This document shows, one piece after another, positions 8,167 through 16,227 of a stretch of 64,000 nucleotides of DNA; the first letter of the stretch is position 1, and the number at the start of each line of letters is the position of its first letter. The stretch covers positions 124,001 through 188,000 of the forward strand of contig CAWAFQ010000001.1 in the NCBI GenBank assembly GCA_963781345.1, in the 5' to 3' direction. Made by a program: the position numbers and the translations under genes. Under the pieces are notes generated by a model. That model ran no database searches and was not told the origin of the DNA. It was given only the letters and a program-made list of their open reading frames with translations. The DNA comes from JBBRHQ01 sp963781345. GTDB taxonomy: Bacteria; Actinomycetota; Thermoleophilia; Solirubrobacterales; 70-9.

Positions 8167-9249
8167 TCAGTAGGTGACGAAACCGTCGAGCGAGACGGTG
8201 CCGTTCTGCCCGTCGAGCGTGTTGTGGTCGTGAGCCTTGAGGCCGGTGCCCCTGATCCCCTCGAATGCCCCGGTCCCCCCGGCGAAGCAGGCGACTCCGT
8301 CGAAGGTGATCTCCGAGCCGCTGATCGTGTAGTTCATCCAGAGCCTGCCGTTGGCGGTTCCGCGGGGGGAATCGATGCTGAAGGGCCCGGTCACCTGCGG
8401 CCCGTTGAAGGTCGCCAGGAGATCGATCGTGCCGGTCCCGAAGGGGTCACCCGAGATCGTCCCCCGATCCTCGATCGTGCCGGGCGAGGGCGCGCCGACC
8501 GAGCGGGTGACACCGGTGAGGGCGACGCGGTGACGGGCGGGGGGATTGGGCCCGGTGATCGCCGGTTCACGCTGATAGGTGTTGAGGAGGTCGTCCTGGA
8601 TGATCCTCGCCCGGTCCCTGGTCGTCAGCGTAAGAGGGTTCCGCAACCGGCGGCTGCGAAAGCGCCAGCCAGGGGGCAGCGCAAGCCGGCCGGCCAGCGA
8701 CTCCAGCTGGCCGATCCTGAGATCGGGGTCGGCGATCTGGGAGTAGCTCTGCATCAGGTACCGGGCCCCGCAGGGGGCGATCAGCTCGTAGACCGTGCGC
8801 CCGCGCTTCCATGTCCAGGTGTTGGTGCGTTCGATCAGGCGCTCGCTGTACGGGGCGCGGGCCAGGTCCGCCGCGGTCTTGATCGGGATCGTCGCGACCC
8901 TGCGGGCCCTGATCCCGTCGAAGGACCGCACCGGCCCCGTTGCTGCAGTGGCCGAGTCCATCAGGAAGTGGCGGGGGCCGTTGAGGAGGACGGCGGTCGC
9001 ACCGAGCTCGGTCGCGAGGGCGCCGGGGTCGACGGCGTTCCACTGATCGGCCGGGCAGTTGTTGAGCTTGATCGTGTTCCAGACGGTGACTGTGACGTCG
9101 GGCAGCGCCCCGCGGACGACGAAGAACTCGCAGTAGCGGGCGTTGTGCAGCCCTGAGGCCTGGCGAGGTTTCGCCGAAGCCGTGCCGGCAAGGGCCATGG
9201 TCATGAGGACGACGAGGGCGGCGAGGGCCACCCGGGCGGTGCGAGCCAT
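8167..9249 (-). CDS. Secreted protein of unknown function
   Basis: Exported 360-aa protein. The ATG at 9249 gives a clear signal peptide (MARTARVALAALVVLMTMAL, cleavage after GTASA); the frame upstream is Pro/Arg-rich and unlikely to be translated. The first half contains several Cys (YCEFFVVRG, LNNCPADQW, IAPCGARY) that could form disulfides. The C-terminal ~140 residues are Gly/Thr-rich and probably beta-structured (GTISGDPFGTGTIDLLATF, VACFAGGTGAFEGIRGTG), resembling allene-oxide-cyclase-like or lipocalin-like barrels only in general style. I do not recognise the N-terminal domain. It is divergent from the HtaA-like secreted protein. Confidence 0.7.
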   Translation of the reverse strand: MARTARVALAALVVLMTMALAGTASAKPRQASGLHNARYCEFFVVRGALPDVTVTVWNTIKLNNCPADQWNAVDPGALATELGATAVLLNGPRHFLMDSATAATGPVRSFDGIRARRVATIPIKTAADLARAPYSERLIERTNTWTWKRGRTVYELIAPCGARYLMQSYSQIADPDLRIGQLESLAGRLALPPGWRFRSRRLRNPLTLTTRDRARIIQDDLLNTYQREPAITGPNPPARHRVALTGVTRSVGAPSPGTIEDRGTISGDPFGTGTIDLLATFNGPQVTGPFSIDSPRGTANGRLWMNYTISGSEITFDGVACFAGGTGAFEGIRGTGLKAHDHNTLDGQNGTVSLDGFVTY

Positions 9250-9513
9250 TTTCGGAGCAGGCCTTTCTGGTGCCGCTGGGAAGGTTGCCGGGAGAACGGT
9301 ACAAGGGTGCATCCGCCGAGGGGCCGGCGCGCGGGCGGGTCTGCGGACCCAACAGCCGTCCAGGCCCGGCGCGCCGGAACCGCATTTCAGGCACACACCC
9401 AGGTGTAAACACCTGAGGAGGACCGCGCCTTAGCCCTCGGGTCTCTTGTTTCGGTGTCTGTCGCAGGCTTTGCTGAGCGGCAGATCCAGCAGGACACCAA
9501 CGAAGGAGGAGAC

Positions 9514-10092
9514 ATGCAGGACACACTCAAGAGGACGGGCGCCTGGCGCACCACATTCCTCTCCGCGGTCCTCGGCGTCGCGATGCTGGCCCTGGTGGCG
9601 AGCTCCGCGGAGGCCAAGGTTGTGAAGGTCACCGGAGACTCGGCCACGGTCACGCCGTCGGCCCAGCTCACCCAGTTCCTCTCCGATCACGGCGTCTCGG
9701 TCGCGGCGATCGCCCCGGCGACGCTCGACCAAGGCGACCTGACGCTGCCGATCGCCGGCGGCCGAGTCAACACCAGGAACCTGCACGGCGTCATCACGAT
9801 GCGCGGCGGGCTCGAGCTGAGCAAGGGGGCGCGCTCGCTCAGCCTCGATCGCCTGGTCGCGGTCAACGTCGAGCGCGGAGCGGCGCTCAGCGCCAGAGTC
9901 GGAGATGGGCGGATGATCATCGCCCGCCTCACCGACCGCAGCGCCGAGGTCACCGGCAGCGGCGGAACCGCCGAGGCCGACCTCCGCCTCAGCCGCCCCG
10001 CGGCGAAGCGGATCAACCGGGTGGTTGGCTCGCACATCGTCAGCGCCGGCGCGCTGCTCGGCCACGCCACCGCAACGGTGACGACCGGCTGA
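9514..10092 (+). CDS. Secreted HtaA-like domain protein
   Basis: Exported 192-aa protein. Start ATG 9514 follows GAAGGAGGAGAC, a strong ribosome site, and begins a signal peptide ending at SSAEA. The mature part resembles the HtaA domain of actinobacterial haem-uptake proteins: a GGRV segment, GVITMRGGLELSKGARSLSL, an acidic/hydrophobic strand region, and an end like LSRPAAKRINRVVGSHIVSAG followed by a short GHATATV strand. HtaA domains bind haem through Tyr and His; I do not see the usual conserved Tyr, so haem binding is uncertain. It is followed by a strong palindromic terminator. Confidence 0.55.
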   Translation: MQDTLKRTGAWRTTFLSAVLGVAMLALVASSAEAKVVKVTGDSATVTPSAQLTQFLSDHGVSVAAIAPATLDQGDLTLPIAGGRVNTRNLHGVITMRGGLELSKGARSLSLDRLVAVNVERGAALSARVGDGRMIIARLTDRSAEVTGSGGTAEADLRLSRPAAKRINRVVGSHIVSAGALLGHATATVTTG

Positions 10093-10134
10093 GACCCTCG
10101 GCAACAGCGGCCTGCCCCTTCGGGCCGGCGCAAG

Positions 10135-10166
10135 AAAAGAGCCCCCGCATATGCGGGGGCTCTTTT
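10135..10166. terminator. Bidirectional intrinsic terminator
   Basis: Perfect 32-base palindrome with arms AAAAGAGCCCCCGCAT and ATGCGGGGGCTCTTTT: GC-rich stem core flanked by A-run and T-run, so it works in both directions. It sits between the convergent HtaA-like gene (ends 10092) and the histone-like gene (ends 10197). Confidence 0.93.
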
Positions 10167-10196
10167 CGTTGCAACCCTGTGCGGGCTTCTGCGCGG

Positions 10197-10565
10197 CTAC
10201 TTCTTCCGCGCCGGCTTCGCCGCGCTCTTCCTCTTTGGGGCGGCTCGCTTTGGGGTGGCTCGCTTCTTCGGGGCCGCGGCTGCGCGAGCACGCTCGACAT
10301 CGCGCTGCAGCGCCCGGCTCAGCTTGCGGCTGTCGCGCTGGGCGTCCTTGACGAACTTCTGCACGTCGCGGTAGAGGGCCCGGGCGCCGGTGCTGACGTC
10401 CTTGCTGACGTCCTTGCGCAGGGCGGCGACCGAGTCCTGAGCCGAGTCGAGCGACTTGTTCAGACGCTTCAACGCGGCCGGCTCGGCGGCTGCCGGCCTC
10501 TTCGCGCGGGGCCTGGCCTTGGGCTTGGGCTTGGCCTTGGGCTTGGGCTTCTTTGCTGCTGGCAT
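10197..10565 (-). CDS. Lys/Ala/Pro-rich histone H1-like protein
   Basis: Basic 122-aa protein from ATG 10565. Residues ~2-30 and ~100-122 are Lys/Pro/Ala/Arg repeats of the PKPKAK and AAPKKRATPKRAAPKRK type, like eukaryotic H1 tails and bacterial Hc1/HctB-like proteins. The middle (~30-95) is a predicted amphipathic helix or coiled coil (LKRLNKSLDSAQDSVAALRK, then VQKFVKDAQRDSRKLSRAL). Probable nucleoid-associated or polyanion-binding protein; no enzyme motif. It is transcribed towards the shared terminator. Low-complexity tails make database similarity unreliable. Confidence 0.65.
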   Translation of the reverse strand: MPAAKKPKPKAKPKPKARPRAKRPAAAEPAALKRLNKSLDSAQDSVAALRKDVSKDVSTGARALYRDVQKFVKDAQRDSRKLSRALQRDVERARAAAAPKKRATPKRAAPKRKSAAKPARKK

Positions 10566-10663
10566 CGAACACCGTCCTTGAATTGGGGATTGAATTGGAA
10601 GATCGCGGGGCCGGAACGCCACCATATTGCAGACCCAATCACCGCGGGGCGCCCGCGTCATCC

Positions 10664-10745
10664 GTGGAAATCCCCTCCGAGATGTGGAAATCCCCTTCGA
10701 AGTGAGGGTTTCGGCGCGGTTTCGTCGCCGAAATGTGGGTTTCCT
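10664..10745. promoter_or_regulatory. Direct repeats upstream of the histone-like gene
   Basis: Two 17-base copies GTGGAAATCCCCTYCGA at 10664-10680 and 10684-10700, start to start 20 bases (about two helical turns). They are followed by two related copies GAARTGNGGGTTTC at 10699 and 10730. The tract lies in a gene-poor stretch (10566-10804) between two outward-facing transcription units. The phase suggests a regulator binding array or promoter region; no protein is assigned. Confidence 0.4.
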
Positions 10746-10804
10746 CACCAATAGTGCGGATAAACCCGGATGCCACGGCCTCGCCGGGAGGCTAGCGTTG
10801 CGGC

Positions 10805-10984
10805 ATGGCGCGAAATGAGACGAAAGCGAAAGGCCAACACCATCGAGTGCCGTTGCCACCGATTGACCGGCACTTCGCGGCCGTTCTGCGCTACGTCGCG
10901 CACGCCGCCACGCGACCCTCGCTGCCGGCCCTTGGCCGCGGGCACGAGCGTCCCCAGGCGCGGATTACGCACCTGAAGTCGTAG
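10805..10984 (+). CDS. Possible small basic protein (59 aa)
   Basis: Open frame ATG 10805 to TAG 10984, Arg/His-rich, with one short hydrophobic patch (HFAAVLRYVAHAA). There is no strong ribosome site. It fills an otherwise empty stretch ahead of the 48-aa ORF but shows no recognisable domain. Listed as a possibility only. Confidence 0.25.
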   Translation: MARNETKAKGQHHRVPLPPIDRHFAAVLRYVAHAATRPSLPALGRGHERPQARITHLKS

Positions 10985-11036
10985 GGTCGACGGGCACCGG
11001 ATCCAATCGAAGAAGGAAGAGAAGGGCGATACCGAG

Positions 11037-11183
11037 ATGACCGAACCGACGATAGTGCTGACACTGAGCAAGACCGACGCCGAGGTTCTGCTCGGTGTTC
11101 TTGCATCCGAGCGCCACAACCCTGAGGTGGACGCGGTCTGCGATGCCCTCCGTGAGCAGATCGACCGGGCTCTCGCTGAGTAG
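11037..11183 (+). CDS. Small acidic helical protein (48 aa)
   Basis: Open frame ATG 11037 to TAG 11183. The product is compact and acidic, predicted all-helical (MTEPTIVLTLSKTDAEVLLG, ending REQIDRALAE). Codon use is GC3-biased like neighbouring genes, and a GA-rich stretch (GGAAGAGAAGGG) lies 9-20 bases upstream. Function unknown. It precedes the SCP2/hydrolase gene on the same strand by about 150 bases. Confidence 0.5.
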   Translation: MTEPTIVLTLSKTDAEVLLGVLASERHNPEVDAVCDALREQIDRALAE

Positions 11184-11330
11184 CCACGGCCTGCCCCCTG
11201 CCCTCGGCTTCTCTGGGGAAGCCAAGATTTTGAGACGGCTCCCGTAGCCCGCGAGGGAGTCCAGCCAACCCTCGACGACCGCCCCCCCACCGGTCTCGCG
11301 GCCCTGGTCGATCGCTTCGACCCCGAGGTC

Positions 11331-12434
11331 ATGGATCTCCCATCGGGGGCGGCGCGAATCCGCCTCATCGTCGACGGCGATGGCGAGTGGGACGCGGTGA
11401 TCGAGGGCGAGCGACTCGGACTCGAGCCCGCTTCGGACTCCCAGCCCGACGCACTGCTCAGCGCCAGCGCCGCCACATGGGGGCGCGTAGCAGGCGACAT
11501 GCGGGGCGGGATGACCGCGTTTCGCGAGGGCCGTATGCGGATTCGGCAGAATCTCCACGTCGGCGTTGGCTTTCTCGCGGCCACAAGCGGCATCGCCGAG
11601 GACAGCAGGCTGCGGTTCGACTCGGTGCCGACGAGCCTGGGCAGCATCTCCACCCTGACTGCGGGCGAGGGCGAGCCGATCGTGTGCATTCACGGTCTCG
11701 GCGCGACCAAGGCGTCCTTCCTGCCCACGGTCGCCGCCCTCGCCGACCACCACCGCGTGATCGCGATCGACCTGCCCGGCTTCGGCGATTCCGACAAGCC
11801 GATCAGCGCCTCCTACGACGCCCCCTATTTCGCCGATGCCGTGACCGCCCTCCTCGACGAGCTCGGACTCGAGAGCGCGCACCTGATCGGCAACAGCATG
11901 GGCGGGCGAGTCGCGATCGAAGTGGGGCTTCGCCGGCCGCAGCGGGTCGGGAAGATCGCCCTGCTCAGCCCGGCCCTGGCCTGGCTGCGCGACCGCCGCT
12001 GGCGCTGGCTCCTGAGGGCCCCCCTCCCGATGCTCGGTCTCGTTCAGCCGGCACCGAAGGTGATCACCGAGCCGATCGTCCGCAACCTCGTCCCCGGAGG
12101 CAGCGACGGCTGGTCCGCCGCCGGCGTCGACGAGTTCCTGCGCTCCTTCCTCACTCCGCGCGGGCGGGTGGCCTTCTATGAGGCCGCGCGCAACATCTAC
12201 CTCGATGAGCCGCACGGGGAGCAGGGCCTGTGGACACGGCTTGCCGGGCTCTCGCCTCCGGCGCTGTTCGTCTGGGGCCTCCACGATCAGCTGGTGCCGA
12301 TCGCTTTCATGAAGCACGTCGAGAGAACCCTCCCGAGCGCCCGCCACCTCGAGCTCGACTGCGGCCATGTGCCCCAGCTCGAGGCGCCCGAGGAAACGCA
12401 CGGGGCGATCCTGCGGTTCTTCTCCGAGCCCTAG
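11331..12434 (+). CDS. SCP2-like domain / alpha-beta hydrolase fusion
   Basis: Residues ~1-85 look like a sterol-carrier-type lipid-binding domain (IRLIVDGDGEWDAVIEGERL, then LLSASAATWGRVAGDMRGG). Residues ~105-367 are an alpha/beta hydrolase: oxyanion HGLGATKASF, nucleophile Ser189 in GNSMGG, Asp in FVWGLHDQLVP and His in LDCGHVPQLE. It probably hydrolyses an ester or thioester of a hydrophobic substrate bound by the SCP2 part. Domain-like sequence continues in frame upstream (about 11245-11330, LAALVDRFDPEV), but the only starts there are non-standard, so the true N-terminus may lie before 11331 or be hidden by a sequence error. No close operon partner. Confidence 0.75.
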   Translation: MDLPSGAARIRLIVDGDGEWDAVIEGERLGLEPASDSQPDALLSASAATWGRVAGDMRGGMTAFREGRMRIRQNLHVGVGFLAATSGIAEDSRLRFDSVPTSLGSISTLTAGEGEPIVCIHGLGATKASFLPTVAALADHHRVIAIDLPGFGDSDKPISASYDAPYFADAVTALLDELGLESAHLIGNSMGGRVAIEVGLRRPQRVGKIALLSPALAWLRDRRWRWLLRAPLPMLGLVQPAPKVITEPIVRNLVPGGSDGWSAAGVDEFLRSFLTPRGRVAFYEAARNIYLDEPHGEQGLWTRLAGLSPPALFVWGLHDQLVPIAFMKHVERTLPSARHLELDCGHVPQLEAPEETHGAILRFFSEP

Positions 12435-12505
12435 GTGTTTGATTCCGAATTTGCGTATGACCGCTTGCGCACCTCTCCCTCGCCGCCGGCCCGGCGATCT
12501 GATTG

Positions 12506-12519
12506 TGAGAGCTTTCTCA
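12506..12519. promoter_or_regulatory. Dyad TGAGA-N4-TCTCA upstream of the redox operon
   Basis: Perfect 5-base inverted repeat with a 4-base spacer, 52 bases before the ATG of the first operon gene and next to an AT-richer stretch (ATAGATCTATTAGG) that could hold a -10 element. Possible operator for the ApbE/ferric-reductase operon. Confidence 0.35.
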
Positions 12520-12570
12520 TAGATCTATTAGGGGTGGCTTAGCCAGGGCTCCTAGCTTGGGAGGCGAGCC

Positions 12571-12915
12571 ATGGACTCAAGCCACCAAGCGCGGCCGGAC
12601 CCACGCGTCGCGGCTCGCGACACGGGCCTGCGCAGGGTTTCGACGTTCTCCAAGGGTCTGGTGGTGACGGTCGTGGCCACGCTCGCAGCCGCTGCCGGCC
12701 TGATCTCCCAGGCGACGAAGCCGAGTTCCTCAGCGGCGGCGACCGAGGTCTCGCGCAACTCTCCCTCGCCGCCCACGGGCAAGGTCCCCCCGAGAGCCGG
12801 TCTTCCTCCGCCTTCGGCCGGCCTCAACAGCTCCGCAAGCGTGGCGCTGGCACCTCCGCCGGCGCCGCCCGTTCCCACCACCGCACCCCCGGTGGTCGTC
12901 TCCAGCGGCTCCTAG
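12571..12915 (+). CDS. Membrane-anchored Pro/Ser-rich small protein
   Basis: 114-aa protein with a cytoplasmic basic head, one TM helix (~28-46, KGLVVTVVATLAAAAGLISQ) and a long extracytoplasmic tail rich in Pro, Ser, Thr and Ala. Start ATG 12571 behind GGGAGGCGAGCC. First gene of a five-gene operon; the next start follows its stop by two bases. No FMN-binding motif of the SGAT type is visible, so it is not an obvious ApbE target. It may be an assembly or spacer protein. Confidence 0.65.
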   Translation: MDSSHQARPDPRVAARDTGLRRVSTFSKGLVVTVVATLAAAAGLISQATKPSSSAAATEVSRNSPSPPTGKVPPRAGLPPPSAGLNSSASVALAPPPAPPVPTTAPPVVVSSGS

Positions 12916-12917
12916 CG

Positions 12918-13853
12918 GTGAGCTCCCAGGCCTCCTTCAGGGCTCTCGGGACCACCGCAGAGCTGGTGCTGTCCGGGCCCGGGCCGATCGGTGCGGCGCG
13001 GACGATCCTCGAAAATGAGCTGGACCGCATCGACCGCGCATGCAGCCGCTTCCGCGATGACTCAGAGCTGAGCCGGCTCAACGGGGCGCAGGGCAGGGCG
13101 ATCAAGGTCAGCGAGCTGTTCGCGACCGCGCTCGCCTCTGCCCTCCGCGCCGCCCAGCTGACCGATGGCGCCGTCGACCCCACGGTGGGCGCCGCCCTGC
13201 GGGCGATCGGCTATGACCGCGACTTCGAGGCCGTTAGGCAGGGCCCCGCCCGTCCCGCCTCCGGCGCCGTGGTGCCGGGCTGGCGCGTGGTCGAGATCGA
13301 CACCGTCGCGAAGACCGCGCGAGTGCCGAGCGGCGTCGTCCTCGACCTCGGCGCAACCGCGAAGGCGCTGGCCGCGGACCTCGCGTCCGGCCGGATCCAC
13401 GAGCAGCTCGGGTGCGGGGTCCTTGTCAACCTCGGCGGCGACATCTCGACGGCCGGGGCTACGCCGAGGGGCGGCTGGAGCGTCGGCGTCTGCGACGACG
13501 GCGGCGCCGACCCCAACTCCCCCGACGGGCAGACGGTGAGCCTCTCCTCCGGTGGGCTGGCGACCTCAAGCACGCAGGCGCGCCGCTGGACGGCAGCCGA
13601 CGGTGAGGAGCGCCATCACATCATCGACCCGAGCCTCGGGCGCAGCGCCGGGGTCGAATGGCGCACCGCGAGCGTGGCTGCGGCCAGCTGCGTGGACGCC
13701 AACACCGCCAGCACCGCGTCCATCGTCCGGCCCCGGACCGCGCCGGCATGGCTCGGAGACCGCCGGCTCCCGGCCCGTCTCGTCGGCACCTCCGGCGAGG
13801 TCAGGCTCGTCGCCGGATGGCCCACGGACGACACCGTGAGCGTTGCCGTATGA
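12918..13853 (+). CDS. apbE: FAD:protein FMN transferase (ApbE family)
   Basis: Mg-dependent flavin transferase, 311 aa, that attaches FMN from FAD to Thr/Ser of extracytoplasmic redox proteins. Motifs: DELDRID-like start of the fold (ENELDRIDRACSRFRDDSEL), AVDPTVGAALRAIGYDRDF, VVLDLGATAKALAADLASG (flavin/Mg site), GCGVLVNLGGDIS, and HHIIDP near the C-terminus. GTG start at 12918. No signal peptide or lipobox is seen, unlike many ApbE proteins. The stop overlaps the next start (ATGA). No FMN-bind domain is encoded in the operon, so its target is either one of the unusual partners here or lies elsewhere. Confidence 0.85.
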   Translation: MSSQASFRALGTTAELVLSGPGPIGAARTILENELDRIDRACSRFRDDSELSRLNGAQGRAIKVSELFATALASALRAAQLTDGAVDPTVGAALRAIGYDRDFEAVRQGPARPASGAVVPGWRVVEIDTVAKTARVPSGVVLDLGATAKALAADLASGRIHEQLGCGVLVNLGGDISTAGATPRGGWSVGVCDDGGADPNSPDGQTVSLSSGGLATSSTQARRWTAADGEERHHIIDPSLGRSAGVEWRTASVAAASCVDANTASTASIVRPRTAPAWLGDRRLPARLVGTSGEVRLVAGWPTDDTVSVAV

Positions 13854-14953
13854 GCACACTGGTCTTGGCCGTGACGCCTAGTACCTACTGGTTCCTGACC
13901 AGGGGCGCGGGGGCTATCGCGCTCGTCCTCTTCAGCGCCACCATGGTTCTCGGCATCCTCGACGTGAAGCGCATCAGCAGCGAGCGCTGGCCGCGGTTCG
14001 TGATCGACCGCATGCACCGCAACGTCTCCCTCCTGGCGCTGGCGCTTCTGCTCATTCACATCGTCACCACGATCGCCGACGGCTTCGCCCCGATCGCGAT
14101 CAAGGACGCGGTGATCCCGTTCGGTTCGGCCTACAGGCCCCTCTGGCTCGGCCTCGGTGCGCTCGCGCTCGACCTGCTGCTGGCGGTCACGATCACCAGC
14201 ATCGTCCGGGCCCGACTCGGCTACAGGGCCTGGCGGGCGGTCCACTGGGCCGCCTACGCCTGCTGGCCGCTGGCGGTCGTGCACGGCATCGGGACCGGCA
14301 GCGACGGCGCCCGCCTCTGGATGCTGGCCCTGACCGTCGCCTGCGTCGGCGCGGTTCTCGGGGCCGCCGCCTGGCGGACCACCACCGCGACCGCCATCGA
14401 GGACCGCCACCGCACCGTGGCGCTGCTGACGATCGCCGCCGCCCCCGTCGCCCTCTTCGCCTGGGCCCTCTCCGGTCCCCTCGCCGGCGGCTGGGCACTG
14501 CGGGCGGGCACTCCGCCTTCCCTGATCGCCGCCGCGCATCCGGTCCTAACCGCATCCCGGGTGCCGGCCCCCGAGGCGCAGGCCCCCGAGCTGAGCCTCC
14601 CGTTTTCGGCGAATCTCAAGGGCCCCCTGCTCCAAAGCGGCGTCTCCGCCAGCGGCCTGGTCGGCATCGACATCCCGATGAAGATGAGTGAGGGAGCGAG
14701 TGGCACACTCGGCATCCGAATCGTCGGCAAGCCACTTGGAGACGGCGGCGTCTCGATGTCGCAGAGCACCGTCACCCTCGGACCTCCGGAACGGCCCACC
14801 CTCTACACCGGTCACGTGACCAGCCTCCAGGGAACCAGGCTCACCGCCTCGGTGGCCGGGGGATCGGGCGGAACGGTGAGCCTGCAGATCAACATCACGA
14901 TCGACCAGGTAACCCACACCGTCGCCGGGTCTGTCCAGGCCTCGGGCGCATGA
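13850..14953 (+). CDS. Ferric-reductase-like transmembrane haem protein with extracytoplasmic beta domain
   Basis: Integral membrane haem-b protein, 367 aa. The first ~260 residues hold about seven TM helices, with paired His at 56 and 70 (MHRNVS, LLIHIVTT) and at 132 and 145 (AVHWAAY, AVVHGIG). That is the two-by-two spacing of the ferric-reductase / YedZ-NOX haem core. The C-terminal ~110 residues form a Gly/Thr/Val-rich beta domain (GTLGIRIVGKPLGDGG, LYTGHVTSLQGTRLTASVAG) in place of the FAD/NAD domains of NOX-type reductases. The start overlaps apbE and the stop overlaps the NuoF-like gene (ATGA both). Likely carries electrons across the membrane from the soluble partners downstream. Confidence 0.8.
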   Translation: MSTLVLAVTPSTYWFLTRGAGAIALVLFSATMVLGILDVKRISSERWPRFVIDRMHRNVSLLALALLLIHIVTTIADGFAPIAIKDAVIPFGSAYRPLWLGLGALALDLLLAVTITSIVRARLGYRAWRAVHWAAYACWPLAVVHGIGTGSDGARLWMLALTVACVGAVLGAAAWRTTTATAIEDRHRTVALLTIAAAPVALFAWALSGPLAGGWALRAGTPPSLIAAAHPVLTASRVPAPEAQAPELSLPFSANLKGPLLQSGVSASGLVGIDIPMKMSEGASGTLGIRIVGKPLGDGGVSMSQSTVTLGPPERPTLYTGHVTSLQGTRLTASVAGGSGGTVSLQINITIDQVTHTVAGSVQASGA

Positions 14954-16227
14954 GCGCATCGGCCGCGAGACTGCTCAGCGCCCTGCCCTCGAGGGGGCCG
15001 GTGGGGCTCGAGGACCACCTTTCACGACTCGGTCAGATCGATTCGGGGACGATGCCCGGCGGACTCATTGCCGAAGTGCGCCGCAGTGGCCTGATCGGCC
15101 GCGGCGGCGGCGCCTTCCCCGTCGCCGAGAAGCTGGATGCGGTGGCCGGTCGGACCCGGCCGATCGTGGTCGCCAACGGGACCGAGGGTGAGCCTGCGAG
15201 CAAGAAGGACAAGCTGATGCTCAAGGCCAATCCCCACCTGGTCCTCGACGGCGCGGTGGCGGCGGCGTTGGCTGTCGGCGCCGGGGAGGCCATCATCTGC
15301 ATTGATCGGGAGGACCGCACCGCCGCAGAGAGGGTCTCGCTTGCGATCGACGAACGTCTGCGGGCGGGGATCGACCTGGTCAAGCTCCGCCTCGTCCCCA
15401 CCCCCCCGGGCTACGTCGTCGGCGAGGAGACAGCCCTGGTCAATTACCTTGGTGGCGGTCCGCCGAGGCCAACGTTCAAGCCCCCGCTGCCGTTCGAGCG
15501 GGGCCTGGACGGGAAGCCGACACTGGTCCAGAACGTGGAGACGCTCGCGCACCTGGGGCTGATAGCCCGCTTCGGTGCTGACTGGTTCCGCCAACTCGGA
15601 ACTCCTGAGGACCCGGGCACGTACCTGGTCACGATCTCGGGCTGCGTCGCTCGCCCGGGTGTCTATGAGATCGCCGGCGGCACCACGATCGGTAAGCTGG
15701 CACAGGCGGCCGGCGGATGGGACGGGGCGCCGCAGGCGATGCTGGTGGGCGGATACGGAGGAACCTGGTTCCGGGGCGAGGAAGCAGGAGTCCTTGGCCT
15801 CGGTGCCGCGGCGCTGCAGAGCGCCGGAGGCAGCCTCGGCCCAGGCGTCATCGTCGGCCTGCCCGTTGGGGCCTGCGGCGTCGCCGAGACGGCGCGACTG
15901 GTGGGATATCTCGCGGATGAGTCGGCCGGCCAGTGCGGTCCATGTGTGCACGGTCTCGCCGCGTTAGCCGACGGTCTCGAGCAGATTGCCGACGGCGTCG
16001 GCGGGCCAGAAGGGATGAGGGCCGTCAGCCGCTGGTGCACGGAGATCTTCGGCCGCGGTGCCTGCAGGCACCCCGACGGGACCGCCCGGCTGATCTCCAG
16101 CGCGATCTCGGTCTTCTCCGCCGATTTCCGCAGCCACCAGCAGGGGCAGCCATGCCGCACGGATCCAGCACTGCGCGGCCTGCTGCCGGTACCCGACCGC
16201 AGGGTCTCAGGTCTGGTGGGCGGATGA
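14950..16227 (+). CDS. NuoF-like flavo-iron-sulfur protein (SLBB domain)
   Basis: 425-aa soluble protein like complex I subunit NuoF/HoxF. It has the FMN-binding loop GLIGRGGGAFPVAEKL (~48-62), NGTEGEPASKKDKLML, an SLBB segment (VTISGCVARPGVYEIAGGTT, ~227-246), and a C-terminal Fe-S module (ESAGQCGPCVHGL, Cys329 and Cys332, with GRGACRHPDG, Cys372; Cys363 is a further candidate). The first Cys of the NuoF ESCGxCxPC motif is Ala326, so the cluster must use another ligand. Lacking complex I partners, it probably oxidises NAD(P)H or a ferredoxin and passes electrons to the membrane haem protein encoded just upstream. Confidence 0.8.
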   Translation: MSASAARLLSALPSRGPVGLEDHLSRLGQIDSGTMPGGLIAEVRRSGLIGRGGGAFPVAEKLDAVAGRTRPIVVANGTEGEPASKKDKLMLKANPHLVLDGAVAAALAVGAGEAIICIDREDRTAAERVSLAIDERLRAGIDLVKLRLVPTPPGYVVGEETALVNYLGGGPPRPTFKPPLPFERGLDGKPTLVQNVETLAHLGLIARFGADWFRQLGTPEDPGTYLVTISGCVARPGVYEIAGGTTIGKLAQAAGGWDGAPQAMLVGGYGGTWFRGEEAGVLGLGAAALQSAGGSLGPGVIVGLPVGACGVAETARLVGYLADESAGQCGPCVHGLAALADGLEQIADGVGGPEGMRAVSRWCTEIFGRGACRHPDGTARLISSAISVFSADFRSHQQGQPCRTDPALRGLLPVPDRRVSGLVGG

